A DNA stretch of 64,000 nucleotides from positions 528,001 through 592,000 of the forward strand of contig CP072944.1 of NCBI GenBank assembly GCA_024748595.1. The letters are read 5' to 3'. Position 1 is the stretch's first letter. Each line of letters begins with the position of its first letter. The DNA is from Sodalis sp. Ffu. GTDB lineage: Bacteria; Pseudomonadota; Gammaproteobacteria; Enterobacterales; Enterobacteriaceae. Shown one piece after another: positions 25,700-36,999 of this stretch. The translations under genes and the position numbers were made by a program. Under the pieces are notes generated by a model. That model saw only the letters and a program-made list of their open reading frames with translations. It was not told the DNA's origin and ran no database searches.

Positions 25700-26480
25700 T
25701 AAATAAAATTTGACTCTACTTTAAAGAATGAAATATTGATCATCAATTTTAACATTTCCCTATAGCAAGTCAAAAATTTAAATTCACTAATTTGGGTAAG
25801 CAATACAATTCTCTCATCAAACGCAATTCACTGAGATTATGGTTGAATATTTTCACCCATTATTGAGGATATGCCAGAATAACGTCGTTAAAAAACCCGA
25901 TCAAGACACTATAGTATATATGATCTCAACTATCATTAATGTTAAGATAAATTTAACGTTATGAATATTATAAAAATTTATAGACTTCATTTTTAAATTA
26001 ATGAATATTCCTCTACTGTCTTGAACTTTACCTGCATCAGTAAACGGGGTATAAACGTTGATGTTATAAGAAAATTTCTCAAGTAACTAAACTAAGAGTT
26101 GCTTAGTTTGCCATTGAACGACGTTATTAAGCTGAAGGTTTTTGGTAAAGGTGTTAATAAATTAGAATACACAATCAGATAAGTTCTGTATCTAGCATTA
26201 GCTATCCATGTATCGGGCTAACCATAACACAATGACATCATCCGCTCAGATCCTCTTATGTATCCTAAAAAGAGATTACAAGTGGTAGACTATACTGATA
26301 GAAATCAGACTTTCGCTAGTCAAGGTTTAGAGATAATGACTCTTGGAAACACCGGTCATTATCATCGATACTGTCATAAGTTGAGGACCAGATACAACAC
26401 ATCTTAGAAGCCTAATAAGATCTTGCTAGACGCAATAAAAAAACCGCTGATGCCATGCCAACTACTGCAATGGTCTGAAC
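25700..26480 (+). mobile_element. IS903-like element, most complete remnant
   Basis: Transposase pieces appear in the expected order: KFKFTNLGKQYNSLIKR near 25790 (IS903 KFKITNWPAYNNALRQR), FIDFIFKLMNIPLLS near 25980 (FVDSIFKLMGLSLRC), and LKVFGKGVNKLEYTIR near 26130 (LKVFGEGEWKVRQHG). Stops interrupt each part. Clear terminal repeats are not visible. The 780-bp span suggests a nearly full-length copy worn by point mutation. Confidence 0.75.
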
Positions 26481-26606
26481 CATATACATATTAGCTAAAG
26501 TTTTTGTGTTTCTTGAAGCACTCCGCCTTGCAGCTTAAACTAGTGAACACTTTACCTAATGAATACTGGGCGCTTAAAAAGCGTTTTAAAAATCAATGAG
26601 GATTTA

Positions 26607-27716
26607 ATGGAACAACTGGTAAACGGCAAAAAACGAGTCGCGGTACTGTTCGGTGGCCAATCCACTGAACATGAAGTATCGTTGCTGTCATCAATAAATA
26701 TCATCCAGGAAATAGATCGGCAAAAATATGATTTGACCCTCATAGGCGTTGATAAGCAGGGACGATGGATGCTTTTCGATGAGCATAATTATCTGATCAA
26801 TGCCGATAATCCCGCCGCTATCTGCTTGGCGCCGAAATCACATTTTCTGGCGATGGTGCCAGGCTACAATCAGACCCAGTTTATCAATGTTTCTACGGGA
26901 AAGGAATTGCCAGCCATCGACGTAGTGTTTTCGGTACTCCATGGTGCCTGCGGTGAAGATGGTTCTGTACAAGGTTTGCTTAGGGTGCTAAACATTCCCT
27001 TTGTTGGACCTGATGTGCTGGGATCAGCGATCTGCATGGATAAGGATATGACCAAGCGGGTACTACGAGATGCTGGAGTGCTGGTAACACCGTCGATAAC
27101 GCTATTACGTAACGATTTAACCGTGATTGATTTTGATTCTATTGTGGCACTGCTAGGGCTGCCCTTGTTTATCAAACCAGCCAACCAAGGATCCTCGGTA
27201 GGACTTAGCAAAGTAACCGGCCGGACCGACTTTGATCAGGCACTCATGCTGGCATTCAAACATAATCCCAAAGTGTTGGTGGAGCAAGCCATTACTGGGC
27301 GGGAGATCGAGACCGCTGTACTCGGCAACAGCGATCCAGAGGTCAGCGTATGCGGTGAAATATTCACCAACAAAGAGTTTTATGCCTATAACACTAAATA
27401 TCTTAAGGATAGTCAAGCTAGACTGATCATTCCAGCACAGTTGGATCCCTCTCTGGCGGAGAAAATCCGCCGAACCGCCCGCCAAGCTTATCTGGCGTTA
27501 AACTGCAGCGTGATGGCACGAATAGATTTTTTCCTGACGGACGATGGTCGGATTCTGCTGAACGAAGTAAATACCTTGCCGGGATTCACCTCCATCAGTA
27601 TGTATCCAAAACTATGGAAATCCTGCAATCTGGATTATCCTGCCTTAATGGATCGACTAATAATGTTAGCTATGGAGCGCTACGCTCATAAAACAGAGCA
27701 AAATCAATTGCCATAA
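26607..27716 (+). CDS. ddlA: D-alanine--D-alanine ligase A
   Basis: ATP-grasp ligase making D-Ala-D-Ala for peptidoglycan precursors. 369 residues against 364 for E. coli DdlA, which it resembles more than DdlB. The N-terminal motif VLFGGQSTEHEVSLLS, ATP-binding KPANQGSSVGLSKV and C-terminal NEVNTLPGFTSISMYPKLW are intact. I start at the ATG at 26607 because GAGG lies 6 bases upstream and the family begins MEKLRVG; an earlier ATG at 26559 adds 16 unrelated residues. An inverted repeat overlaps the stop codon and a second stem follows, possibly a terminator. Confidence 0.95.
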   Translation: MEQLVNGKKRVAVLFGGQSTEHEVSLLSSINIIQEIDRQKYDLTLIGVDKQGRWMLFDEHNYLINADNPAAICLAPKSHFLAMVPGYNQTQFINVSTGKELPAIDVVFSVLHGACGEDGSVQGLLRVLNIPFVGPDVLGSAICMDKDMTKRVLRDAGVLVTPSITLLRNDLTVIDFDSIVALLGLPLFIKPANQGSSVGLSKVTGRTDFDQALMLAFKHNPKVLVEQAITGREIETAVLGNSDPEVSVCGEIFTNKEFYAYNTKYLKDSQARLIIPAQLDPSLAEKIRRTARQAYLALNCSVMARIDFFLTDDGRILLNEVNTLPGFTSISMYPKLWKSCNLDYPALMDRLIMLAMERYAHKTEQNQLP

Positions 27717-27796
27717 ACCACGCTATGGCAATTGATCAATATTCCGGTTTTTAAGGGAAACAGGCCGTTATCAGGCTGTCAGATGAGTGACAGCCT
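27703..27796 (+). terminator. Paired hairpins at the ddlA 3' end
   Basis: A perfect 13-bp stem (27703-27715 with 27724-27736) spans the ddlA stop. A second perfect 9-bp stem (27773-27781 with 27788-27796) follows. T-runs after the stems are short, so termination is an inference. Confidence 0.4.
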
Positions 27797-27839
27797 ATTA
27801 ACCAGCACCTTTAATGTAAAGGTAGATTCATAATTTTTA

Positions 27840-28560
27840 CAAAATATTTTAATAACAGGACACATTTAAAATCATTAATTTAATGAACTACAATACCATG
27901 ATCAAACAAATTAATATTTTGTTAGATACCACTGCCATTGCTGATTGATATAAAAAATAAAAGGACTCAAAGACGGTATCCAATTAAGCTATTCAGAATA
28001 GCTATTACACTTGTATTAATGTAAATAATACTTTCTCCTGACACATAACGAAGTTTTATAGATTCCATTTCAGTTATGACTGTTCCTCAAACTTGTCTAT
28101 ACCTGCATCAATAAATATTAAAAACTATACGCAGAAATATTGTTCATATTGACTTTACGGAACTAAAGTCTTTGGTGAAGATGCATGATTAAAGTCAGAA
28201 TCACATGATATTATTTGCTATCGCTACGTTAGAAGTAGCGATAGCATAAGCACTTATCTGGATGCTTGCAAAAAACATGCAATAAATTAAAAAAACTACC
28301 AACGACGGAGTTTATGATATTTATGGAGAACCACCGTAACTCTAGCTAAAATCAGACTACTAATATCCTTCAAAAAAACTTATTAACTAATTGGTAATAT
28401 CATCGATAGGAATAGTCGATGCGAATCAATATTTAATAAGAAATAATGATTACTTGAAACAAACAGTCTGTTATCATCAATACTCTTTAACAGAGTAACC
28501 ATATCACTAATAAGGCAATAATTCATAAAATTCATATTATTTCTGAAGTTAAAGAAGACA
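27840..28560 (+). mobile_element. IS903-like element remnant
   Basis: The plus strand shows FKIINLMNYNTMIK and INILLDTTAIAD near 27870-27950 (IS903 FKITNWPAYNNALRQRGDLTVWLDESAIAAW). Later come a decayed copy of the FIDSIFKLM region near 28060, LKVFGED near 28160, and a stretch parallel to the QTHRKIREASADGAYD region near 28270-28320. The order is that of the full transposase. Confidence 0.72.
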
Positions 28561-28730
28561 AAAAATAGTACTCCTTAAACACTGCAACGAAAATTATGAA
28601 GCAAAGTCGTAAAATATCGTTAAATATCATAAAGATAACAGTGTCCTGCTAAATTAAGTATTACTTTTAGTTACCTAATAGTTCTAAAAATTACCAAATT
28701 GCATATATAAGTAATAAATCAGGAAAATAC

Positions 28731-29726
28731 ATGAAACACATCGTTTACGTCGCTAGTCAAGAAAGTCAGCAAATCCATGTTTGGCAAATGGATAATCAGG
28801 GCACGCTAACATTACTGCAGGTAGTGGACACGCCTGGACAGGGACAACCTATGGCGATTCATCCGACAAAAAGCCATTTATATATTGGCGTACGGCCAAC
28901 CTTTAGTGTGGTCAGCTACCTCATCGATAAACAGAGATTGCTGAGCGAAGCTGGAATAACCATAGTACCGGGCAGCCCAACGCATCTGACGATTGATTTA
29001 CAGGGGCATTTTTTATACTGCGCTTCTTACAGTAATAGTAGTATTAGCGTCATCCCTCTCGACCAGCAAGGTATGACCGGTGCGCCGCTTCAAACGCTGG
29101 AAGGGTTGACTAATTGCCATTCCGCCAACGTGGATACCACTAATCAAGTGCTGTGGATTCCTTGCCTGAAAGAAGATCGTATCCGTTTGTTTAATATTGG
29201 TGAGGCAGGCAAGTTAACAGCGCAAAAACCAGAAGCTGTGGATATCGTGACCGGTTCCGGTCCACGCCATATGGCTTTCCACCACTCCGGCCGTTACGCC
29301 TATGCAATTAATGAGCTCAATAGTACGGTTAATGTATTTGCGATCGATACGGGCAGCGGTAGGCCACAAATTGTGCAGACGCTGGACATGATGCCGACTA
29401 ACTTTAACGATACCCGCTGGGCCGCAGATATTCATCTTACTCCCGACGGACGATGGCTATATTGCTCCGATCGTACCGCCAACATTATAAGCTGTTTTGG
29501 GGTATACAAATGCGGTGGCGCATTGCGTCTTCTTAGCCATAAACTAACTGAAAACCAACCACGCAGCTTCGCCTTAGATACCGGAGGGCGCTATCTAGTG
29601 GCAGCTGGCCAGAAATCTCATCATATCGCAGTCTATGCCATCAATCAGCACAATGGAGAATTAACGCTGTTATCTCGTTATGCTGTGGGACATAGACCTA
29701 TGTGGGTGAGCATTATCGATTTATAA
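28731..29726 (+). CDS. pgl: 6-phosphogluconolactonase
   Basis: Hydrolyses 6-phosphogluconolactone in the pentose phosphate pathway. 331 residues, the same as E. coli Pgl (YbhE), a seven-bladed beta-propeller with repeats such as SPTHLTIDLQGHFLYC and GPRHMAFHHSGRYAY. The start is supported by AGGAA 6 bases upstream. In E. coli pgl lies a short way before bioABFCD-uvrB; here uvrB follows after 1.4 kb of spacer and IS debris, and no bio gene is detectable. Confidence 0.96.
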   Translation: MKHIVYVASQESQQIHVWQMDNQGTLTLLQVVDTPGQGQPMAIHPTKSHLYIGVRPTFSVVSYLIDKQRLLSEAGITIVPGSPTHLTIDLQGHFLYCASYSNSSISVIPLDQQGMTGAPLQTLEGLTNCHSANVDTTNQVLWIPCLKEDRIRLFNIGEAGKLTAQKPEAVDIVTGSGPRHMAFHHSGRYAYAINELNSTVNVFAIDTGSGRPQIVQTLDMMPTNFNDTRWAADIHLTPDGRWLYCSDRTANIISCFGVYKCGGALRLLSHKLTENQPRSFALDTGGRYLVAAGQKSHHIAVYAINQHNGELTLLSRYAVGHRPMWVSIIDL

Positions 29727-30359
29727 TCAGTGTATCATCGTCCTGGTTGGACGACATTATCTCTGGCAGAGGCTAGTATAGTTCGACAAAAGATGACGGT
29801 ATCGCGCAGCCCGCACTAATGCAAATGCAACTTAAAGTCAACCTTAGTGCGTTCGACTAAGGCTGGCCGATTATCCCAGCAAAAACTATATATGCACGTT
29901 TGCAGGAATATTGATAACCAAACAGTGCCCAAACCATTATAGATTGTGTCTACAAAACATTAGCTCCATTTTAGCATTCTATCCCAGGCAGAGGTGGTGA
30001 GATAAGATTTGTTAAATAAATTGAGCTATCAACAAAATTAAAAGATAGACTTAAACAGAGTCATTTTATTAATCTGGGCCACTGCGATAACTTAATCAGT
30101 AGCATACGTGGATATCATGCGTATCATAATCCTAGTAGTTTGGTGATTTCTTTAATTTTTAACATATTACTTTAACCGACCATATTAAATAAGTTACAAC
30201 ATGACCATCATTAAATACAGTTTATTCACGTTCTGTTTAAATAACTCAGTTGCTGCTTGGCATAATAAAATAAAACTGCTTAAATGAGTAATATCCATAT
30301 GGTATTTTGGAAAGACTATGCCCGCTGCATTGATATTAAAATAAATATTTTTAAAGGAT
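29727..30359. other. Spacer downstream of pgl
   Basis: AT-rich, with no open frame of note and no recognised fossil. bio genes would be expected between pgl and uvrB, but I could not find traces. Confidence 0.4.
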
Positions 30360-30610
30360 GCAAAAATTACAAGATTTTATATAATCCATTTTAATTAATA
30401 AATGTTTTAAATTGCCAGTACTCTACATGCATCAATAAACGCGCTAAAACGTTAATCTTATGATAAATCTCGACAATAATACAAATAACATGTGACATCT
30501 GAGTAACAGATGCGAATACTTGTAAAAGGTCCTCAATATTAATAAAGGCATCCGAATACGGGTAATTATGATACGCATAATAGCCACATGATATGCGACT
30601 GACTAAATAT
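30360..30610 (+). mobile_element. IS903-like transposase fragment
   Basis: Bases near 30375-30480 match the repeat block around FIDSIFKLM...CISKR seen at 25980, 28060 and 56190, with the same downstream sequence order. Edges are approximate. Confidence 0.5.
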
Positions 30611-30620
30611 GCTGAGTAGG

Positions 30621-30661
30621 AAACAGGTGCCTGTTAACCGTTGGTTAACAGGCACCTGTTT
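30621..30661. repeat. Perfect 19-bp inverted repeat
   Basis: Arms 30621-30639 and 30643-30661 are exactly complementary, with a 3-base GTT loop. It is the strongest hairpin I found in the window. It lies in non-coding DNA about 520 bases before uvrB. No T tract follows. Confidence 0.9.
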
Positions 30662-31183
30662 ATTGGAAATAAAACACTTGGCTACCATCAGATGTGCTTT
30701 AGCGAAAAGCTATTCTAAAACATAAAAGGTAATATGGTACACTTCATAACATTACAAAATTATAATCCCAGATAAGGGATGGCTATAGCAATGCACACAT
30801 TGAGTACAAATAACTAAAAAATCATTTAATTATCTATCTTTTAGTGTACATTACAAGCAGGATAGTGTTTAGTTATTCACTATTCTTATGAATAACCGTA
30901 TCTATTAAGATTTAGAAAAATTAGTCAAAACAAGAATGCGCTAAATTGGACTTAGATTTATTTGTATTCTCCACGCTTTTTTATCCATATCAATACAAAT
31001 ATTTATGGAAAATTAACTTCTATGTGAGTTATACTTTTTTTTAAAAGAGGTCAACAGATTTTTTATTATTAAATTTACTATGATTATAATAATGATGCAA
31101 AACGTTAACTGGTGATATAACACATCCATTTTCATACCCACTAGAGTTTCCGTTGCTCACTTTTCAATAGGTAGTAATTGCAA
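30662..31183. other. Spacer upstream of uvrB
   Basis: Must contain the uvrB promoter. I did not find a LexA box of the consensus CTG-N10-CAG type at a convincing position. Confidence 0.35.
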
Positions 31184-33205
31184 ATGAATAAAGCATTTAA
31201 AATGGTTTCAGCATTCAAACCATCCGGAGATCAACCAGAAGCCATTCACCGTCTAGAAGAGGGATTACAAAATGGCCTGGCCCACCAAACTCTTCTCGGC
31301 GTAACAGGATCAGGGAAAACTTTTACTGTAGCGAATGTAATCGCCGATCTCAACCGACCCACTATGGTGCTAGCTCCCAACAAGACTCTGGCAGCTCAGC
31401 TATATGGTGAAATGAAAGCTTTCTTTCCTGATAATGCGGTAGAATATTTCGTTTCTTACTACGACTATTATCAACCAGAAGCCTATGTGCCTAGCTCCGA
31501 TACCTTTATTGAAAAGGACGCATCGGTTAACGAACATATCGAGCAGATGCGTTTATCCGCTACCAAATCGCTGTTGGAACGGCGCGATGTCATCGTAGTA
31601 GCCTCAGTTTCCGCTATTTATGGTCTAGGGGACCCTGATATTTATTTAAAAATGATGCTGCATTTGATCCGTGGCATGATTATCGATCAACGTACTATTT
31701 TGAACCAATTGTCAGAGTTGCAATACACCCGTAACGATCAAGCATTCCAACGCGGCACCTTCCGGGTTCGCGGCGAAGTGATCGATATTTTTCCTGCAGA
31801 GTCCGGTGAAGTGGCGCTGCGTATGGAGTTATTCGACGATAAAATGGAACGTTTAGCGCTGTTTAACCCGTTGACCGGCCAAGTAAATCAGGAGGTGCTC
31901 CGTTACACCATATACCCGAAGACTCATTATGTTATTCCACGCGACCGGCTAGTGCAGGCGATAGAAGACATTAAGTTGGAACTGGCGGATCGTCGCCAGA
32001 CGCTGCTGGCGAATAATAAATTGCTGGAGGAGCAAAGACTATTCCAGCGTACTGCTTTTGACCTGGAGATGATGAACGAGCTAGGCTACTGTTCAGGAAT
32101 TGAAAATTACTCTCGCTATCTATCCGGACGCACAGCGGAAGAGGCGCCGCCAACCTTATTTGATTATCTGCCGGCAAATGGCTTATTAGTAGTAGACGAG
32201 TCTCACGTCACCATTCCACAGATAGTCGGAATGTACCGTGGCGATCGCGCGCGCAAGGAAACGCTGGTGGAATACGGTTTCCGTTTGCCGTCAGCGCTGG
32301 ATAACCGGCCGATGAAATTTGGGGAGTTCGCCGCGCGGGCGCCGCAGACAATTTATGTCTCAGCAACGCCAGGTAAATATGAGCTGGAGATGTCCGGCAA
32401 CGAGGTGATCGAACAATTGGTTCGGCCGACTGGTTTGATAGACCCTGAAATCGAGGTACGCCCAGTATCCTCGCAGGTGGATAATCTGTTATCTGAAATT
32501 CGTAAGCGCGAACGAAATAATGAGCGGGTATTGGTGACAACACTAACCAAGCGCATGGCCGAGAATTTGACTGAGTATCTAGAAGAACATGGTGAACGAG
32601 TACGCTATTTGCATTCGGATATTGAGACCGTGGAACGTGTAGAAATCATCCGCGATTTACGTCTCGGCGAGATTGATGTGTTGGTAGGTATCAACTTGTT
32701 GCGTGAGGGACTAGATATTCCTGAAGTGTCGTTGGTAGCGATACTAGACGCAGATAAAGAAGGTTTTTTACGTTCGGAGCGTTCACTCATTCAAACCATC
32801 GGCAGGGCGGCGCGTAATCTCAACGGCAAAGCGATCTTCTACGCCGATCATATAACTCCTTCCATGGCACATGCCATTGAAGAAACTGAGCGGCGTCGTG
32901 ACAAGCAGCGCACATATAATCAGGCCAATAATATTGTACCACAGGCATTAAATAAACAGATTGCCGATATTATGGAACTAGGGCAGACGTCTAATCATGT
33001 CAGACAAAAAAAACGTAAAGCGATGGAATCGATGGCTAAATATGGTGATATGACACCGAAAGAGCTGAAACAGAAAATTCGCGAATTAGAAATTAGTATG
33101 CAAAACTACGCGCAAAATTTAGAATTCGAAGAAGCAGCCAGCGTACGAGACCAAATCCACCTCTTGCGCAAGCAATCCATCGATAACAGCCTGGTTACAG
33201 CCTAG
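31184..33205 (+). CDS. uvrB: UvrABC excision nuclease subunit B
   Basis: DNA damage verification subunit of nucleotide excision repair. 673 residues, equal to E. coli. Walker A GVTGSGKT at 39-46, the beta-hairpin region [16 protein letters not shown]-like VVDESH, helicase motif [11 protein letters not shown], and a C-terminal UVR coiled coil ([17 protein letters not shown]) that binds UvrC. I choose the ATG at 31184 ([20 protein letters not shown]); a TTG two codons earlier is possible. AGG lies upstream at about 31169. It is followed, convergently, by a yvcK remnant, as in E. coli. Confidence 0.97.
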   Translation: MNKAFKMVSAFKPSGDQPEAIHRLEEGLQNGLAHQTLLGVTGSGKTFTVANVIADLNRPTMVLAPNKTLAAQLYGEMKAFFPDNAVEYFVSYYDYYQPEAYVPSSDTFIEKDASVNEHIEQMRLSATKSLLERRDVIVVASVSAIYGLGDPDIYLKMMLHLIRGMIIDQRTILNQLSELQYTRNDQAFQRGTFRVRGEVIDIFPAESGEVALRMELFDDKMERLALFNPLTGQVNQEVLRYTIYPKTHYVIPRDRLVQAIEDIKLELADRRQTLLANNKLLEEQRLFQRTAFDLEMMNELGYCSGIENYSRYLSGRTAEEAPPTLFDYLPANGLLVVDESHVTIPQIVGMYRGDRARKETLVEYGFRLPSALDNRPMKFGEFAARAPQTIYVSATPGKYELEMSGNEVIEQLVRPTGLIDPEIEVRPVSSQVDNLLSEIRKRERNNERVLVTTLTKRMAENLTEYLEEHGERVRYLHSDIETVERVEIIRDLRLGEIDVLVGINLLREGLDIPEVSLVAILDADKEGFLRSERSLIQTIGRAARNLNGKAIFYADHITPSMAHAIEETERRRDKQRTYNQANNIVPQALNKQIADIMELGQTSNHVRQKKRKAMESMAKYGDMTPKELKQKIRELEISMQNYAQNLEFEEAASVRDQIHLLRKQSIDNSLVTA

Positions 33206-33259
33206 AAACCATGTCAAGCAGATGACGTATTGGACTCGGCTGATGATGGTAAGTTTCAT

Positions 33260-33590
33260 CATCATATATCCCGCCCGATGACTAACCAATTGATGATTTT
33301 TACGGCCAATAGCCTTCAGCGCTTCGCTATTTGACCAAATAATCAATGATCCCCCCTCGGCATAAACAGTTTCACTCGCAGCAAACGGCTTGCAGCGACC
33401 GCACACTCAAATCTATACAACGCTTTAAGCATCAAGTGTCCACATTATAGCCAGTTAGTCCTACCTTTATCGACAAACAGATATTCGAACATCGCCTCGG
33501 CGATGCTGCGTTCTGCGATAAACTGTATTAAGGTGCTGATGGTACCAAACCCTTCCAGGCCATGGCACAGTCCGAAAACACCACTAGATC
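33260..33590 (-). pseudogene. yvcK: Decayed yvcK (YbhK/CofD-like)
   Basis: The minus strand gives LIQFIAERSIAEAMFEYLF near 33475-33530, matching YvcK LNQLITEPSVASAMFEYRF, and then MLKALYRFECAVAASRLLRV near 33370-33435, matching [20 protein letters not shown]. Between and after these are stops and frame changes. In E. coli ybhK is the convergent gene next to uvrB, and the orientation here agrees. Confidence 0.75.
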
Positions 33591-34149
33591 CAAATAAATT
33601 AAAGCATGGTTGCATATATTATTCCTAATAATCAAAAAAAGGCCTCATGTAAATGAGGCATACAATAGATAATTTATCGATCAAATAAAATAATACAGGC
33701 TTTTTGCTCTTATATGAAAAAGGATAAAGAAAGATACAATATTAATGTTAGAAATTTATGCTGTGCTGTATGTATGTATGGTGTAGCAATAGGTTTTATC
33801 TAAAATTTAGCCACCAATGAACCTTTTTTTAATTTAAATTATTATTAACGGTTGTTTAAACCAGCTGTTTCGTTACAGACATACTAGTAAGACATTTTAT
33901 TCAATATATTCAATACGCATTGCGGGGCTCGTAATTTTATAATGTTAGTAGTACCAGGGAGAGTAAATGAAACCTAAATGTACATTAATTTCCTGTTAAA
34001 TATTGATTGGCGATCGCCGAATTTTATCAACGTTGCTCCTTAGCTAATAGCACTTTATTTTCAGGGTTATCAGCGCTCTATTTGTAGCCAACAGTCACCA
34101 GCGTGGTAATTAAAATATATCATAATTTCCATCAAATAGACTTGTTAAT
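33591..34149. other. Spacer, nothing recognised
   Basis: AT-rich DNA without usable frames. Confidence 0.4.
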
Positions 34150-34620
34150 TTATGTATCATATTTGCTGCTTGAAGCCACAACAAAAACATCATCAAACGC
34201 AGGATAACTTACATTTTGGTTGAATACCTCATTTCTTGCTGCACGACAAAATCAAACAGCTTAAAAAACATCAACACTAGTTTGGCCTGATGTTGAGAAG
34301 CATTACAAATTTTTATAAACTTTATTTTTATATATAAATCGTCTATAATCCACGTTAGTTAATAAACAAGCTCAAAACGGTAATATACCGATAAAATCTT
34401 AATACGCCACTCCATTAGTCCATCATGCAACTTGTACCAACCAGGTTACGTTAATATGCTGATAAAAATTAGGCTGTGACCAATCAACGTTTAACAGGAA
34501 TTTAATTAACATAAAAAAATTGTTTAACATCTACGCTCTCTGATAGAAATAGCCATGTCATGAATAAAACGGCTATTCGGCAAGTTTTTGGTATTATCTC
34601 TGGTCGTGGTCCAGAGCATA
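34150..34620 (+). mobile_element. IS903-like remnant
   Basis: Contains the CATCAAACGCA block of the transposase N-terminal region (about 34193) also seen at 25810 and 47815, a worn R1-type block near 34320-34400, and the block around ATGTCATGAATAAAACGGCT (about 34553) shared with the copy at 13640. Edges are approximate. Confidence 0.5.
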
Positions 34621-36246
34621 AGCTACGCCGCTATCGATATGTAGCGTTGTTACATAGAGTTAGCAAAACTGTCTTTGTCGCGTCTTCTGCACTATGAGCA
34701 AAAAATTTAGATCTGAAATCAAAACTAACCTTCTGCTAATAGAGCATTGGGTGACAGCTAACGCTCGTACATTGATTTATTATGAGGCACCCCGAATTTA
34801 ACTAGCCAGCAAAGATGATAGTTTGGACTGATTCCCATGACTGCCTTCATGGACTGACATACTTCCCGAACACCAGTAGTGATAAGTAATATTTTCAATT
34901 AAATCATTTTAATATATTATTGCTTAGTTAGCGCAGCAGTTTGTTATTTTCGGCATGGTGAACCGCCTGAGCAGTTTTAGTGACCGCATTATTTATGCTT
35001 TATGCGATGCTAAACCAAGTTGCCATTGTAGCAATAATTTATTATTTTACACCATATCGTCTATCGCTAACATTTGTAACCTCCGGGCATGACCGGAGTC
35101 ATAACTCTATATGGCTACCATTAAGTGTGAAATAACTTTGGCATTTGCTATTCATGGCACTCATCAATATCGTATTGATCTCCCTAGTCAACCAAGCTGA
35201 AAGCACAGCACTGATGTGAACCGTGACCTTGGTAGTCGACCCTGATCGCTTATAACACACAGAAGATAAAGATGATCAGAGGGACACACAGCTATCAGTG
35301 GAAAATAAAGATCAGTGCGTAAAGATTTCATTGTTAATCTCTGGGTCTTTATTTGGACTTTATTAACATGTTGCTAATGCTATCGCACATCTTCAGTAAC
35401 CGCCGTCAAATCTAGGTTGACTACCCGACAAGCGATCTGGCCCAAATAAAATAATTAGCCGCTATTATTTCCCTAACTGGATTTTATCCGCTCTCACAAA
35501 ACATCACTGGATCGTCTTGCCTAACATCAGATTTTTTTGATACTCGATATCTTTATCAAACGTTACAATTCAGCCACATTGTGCATTAAATTGCACAAGC
35601 TACAGTTTTGGGCTACAAACGTACTATCCCAGGAAATGATACGCTGGTCACCAAAATAGTTATCCAGTCAGTTAACTACATGTTGCACACTATTGCGCTA
35701 GATGTAAAACTGGTTATGCATTGTAGAGTTATTGGAAAATTCTATCGATACCACCGAAAACTATCGCATTAATAGTAATCGTCTGCTTCTTGAAATGCGA
35801 GATGATCCATCTGCGTCGCTCTGAGTTACATTGACCAAAATTATCTGAATCAACCTGAGCTTGGAAGGGGTAGGTTTCAAATCTTTATGTCACTACACAA
35901 TGGCTTCACACTGATGGGCTATGTACGGGCACGCGCTTCAATATCGCCCATCAGTGTGAAATGGTACAACTTACCCCCGCCTGGTAGATTACCTCCGACA
36001 GCGTTGAACCACATGTCAAGTGGCTATATACAGTTGCCATATATCTGATGTACACACTATGGAGGTACAACTTTCTGGGACGAATACTATATACTCTATG
36101 GCATCATGACCAACAATAAAAAGCGCTCGGCTATCAGTTGATCTCCTACCTGAAAAATTTTTGCTGCAAACCGGTTTATAACCAGCAAGGAGATGGTCGG
36201 TCAGTCTTATCAACGGTCTTCAGCGCCGTCTCTTTTCGGAAATACG
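34621..36246. other. Spacer upstream of tcyN
   Basis: tcyJ, dcyD and tcyL would be expected here. Only a weak candidate for the tcyL C-terminus is visible at about 36194-36240 (LINGLQRRLFSEIR, compare LSTLQ...). A perfect 15-bp inverted repeat lies at 35905-35919 and 35946-35960. Confidence 0.35.
35905..35960. repeat. Perfect 15-bp inverted repeat
   Basis: Arms 35905-35919 and 35946-35960 are exactly complementary, with a 26-base loop, in non-coding DNA. Confidence 0.85.
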
Positions 36247-36999
36247 ATGAGCATTATTAGAGTAAAAGATCTAGTAAAGAAATTTTATGATAATACGGTA
36301 CTAAAAGGAATTAATCTATCGGTGCAAGCTGGGGAAGTATTGGCGATTGTTGGTCCTAGCGGTTCAGGTAAAACGACATTATTACGGAGTATTAATCTGC
36401 TAGAAACGCCAAATAGTGGCACTCTCCAGATCGGCGATATCATCATAGATGCCAACCGTTCATTGAGCGGTCAGAAGCGCCAAATTCTTGCTTTACGCCA
36501 ACAGGTAGGCTTCGTCTTTCAAAACTTCAACCTGTTCCCACACCTTACGGTCTTAGAAAATATCATCGAAGGGCCAATCGTGGTGAAAAAAGAGCTACGC
36601 TTAACCGCAGTGATCCGAGCTCGTGCACTGCTGGCCAAGATTGGCTTAAGCAGCAAAGAAGACGTATTCCCCAAACGGCTCTCTGGCGGTCAACAGCAGC
36701 GTGTCGCGATCGCGCGCGCCCTGGCGATGCAGCCGGCGGTGATCCTGTTTGATGAACCTACTTCGGCTCTCGACCCAACACTGGTCGGAGAAGTGCTCAG
36801 TACCATCCGTTCTCTAGCCGAGGAACGGAGCACCATGATTATTGTCACCCATGAGATGAATTTTGCACGCAACGTGGCTGATCGCGCTATTTTTATGGCA
36901 GATGGCAATATTGTCGAACAAGGATCAGCCCACGAGCTATTTGCTCATCCTAATAATGAACGCACCCGATTATTTCTCAATAAATTTTTTGTCGCATAA
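36247..36999 (+). CDS. tcyN: Cystine ABC transporter ATPase TcyN (YecC)
   Basis: ATP-binding subunit of a polar amino acid (L-cystine) importer. 250 residues, equal to E. coli TcyN and matching it along its whole length. Walker A GPSGSGKT at 36-43, Q-loop QNFNLFPH, signature LSGGQQQR, Walker B VILFDEPTSALD, H-loop VTHEM. The start at MSIIRVKDLVKKF follows the family; an upstream in-frame ATG at 36193 adds 18 unrelated residues. The permease TcyL and binding protein TcyJ are not intact upstream, so it is an orphan ATPase in this window. It may serve another permease, or may be next to decay. Confidence 0.93.
   Translation: MSIIRVKDLVKKFYDNTVLKGINLSVQAGEVLAIVGPSGSGKTTLLRSINLLETPNSGTLQIGDIIIDANRSLSGQKRQILALRQQVGFVFQNFNLFPHLTVLENIIEGPIVVKKELRLTAVIRARALLAKIGLSSKEDVFPKRLSGGQQQRVAIARALAMQPAVILFDEPTSALDPTLVGEVLSTIRSLAEERSTMIIVTHEMNFARNVADRAIFMADGNIVEQGSAHELFAHPNNERTRLFLNKFFVA

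Noticed and set aside
36194-36240. Possible tcyL C-terminus directly before tcyN
   Set aside because: About six similar residues only. Position is right but the match is too short to annotate as a pseudogene.
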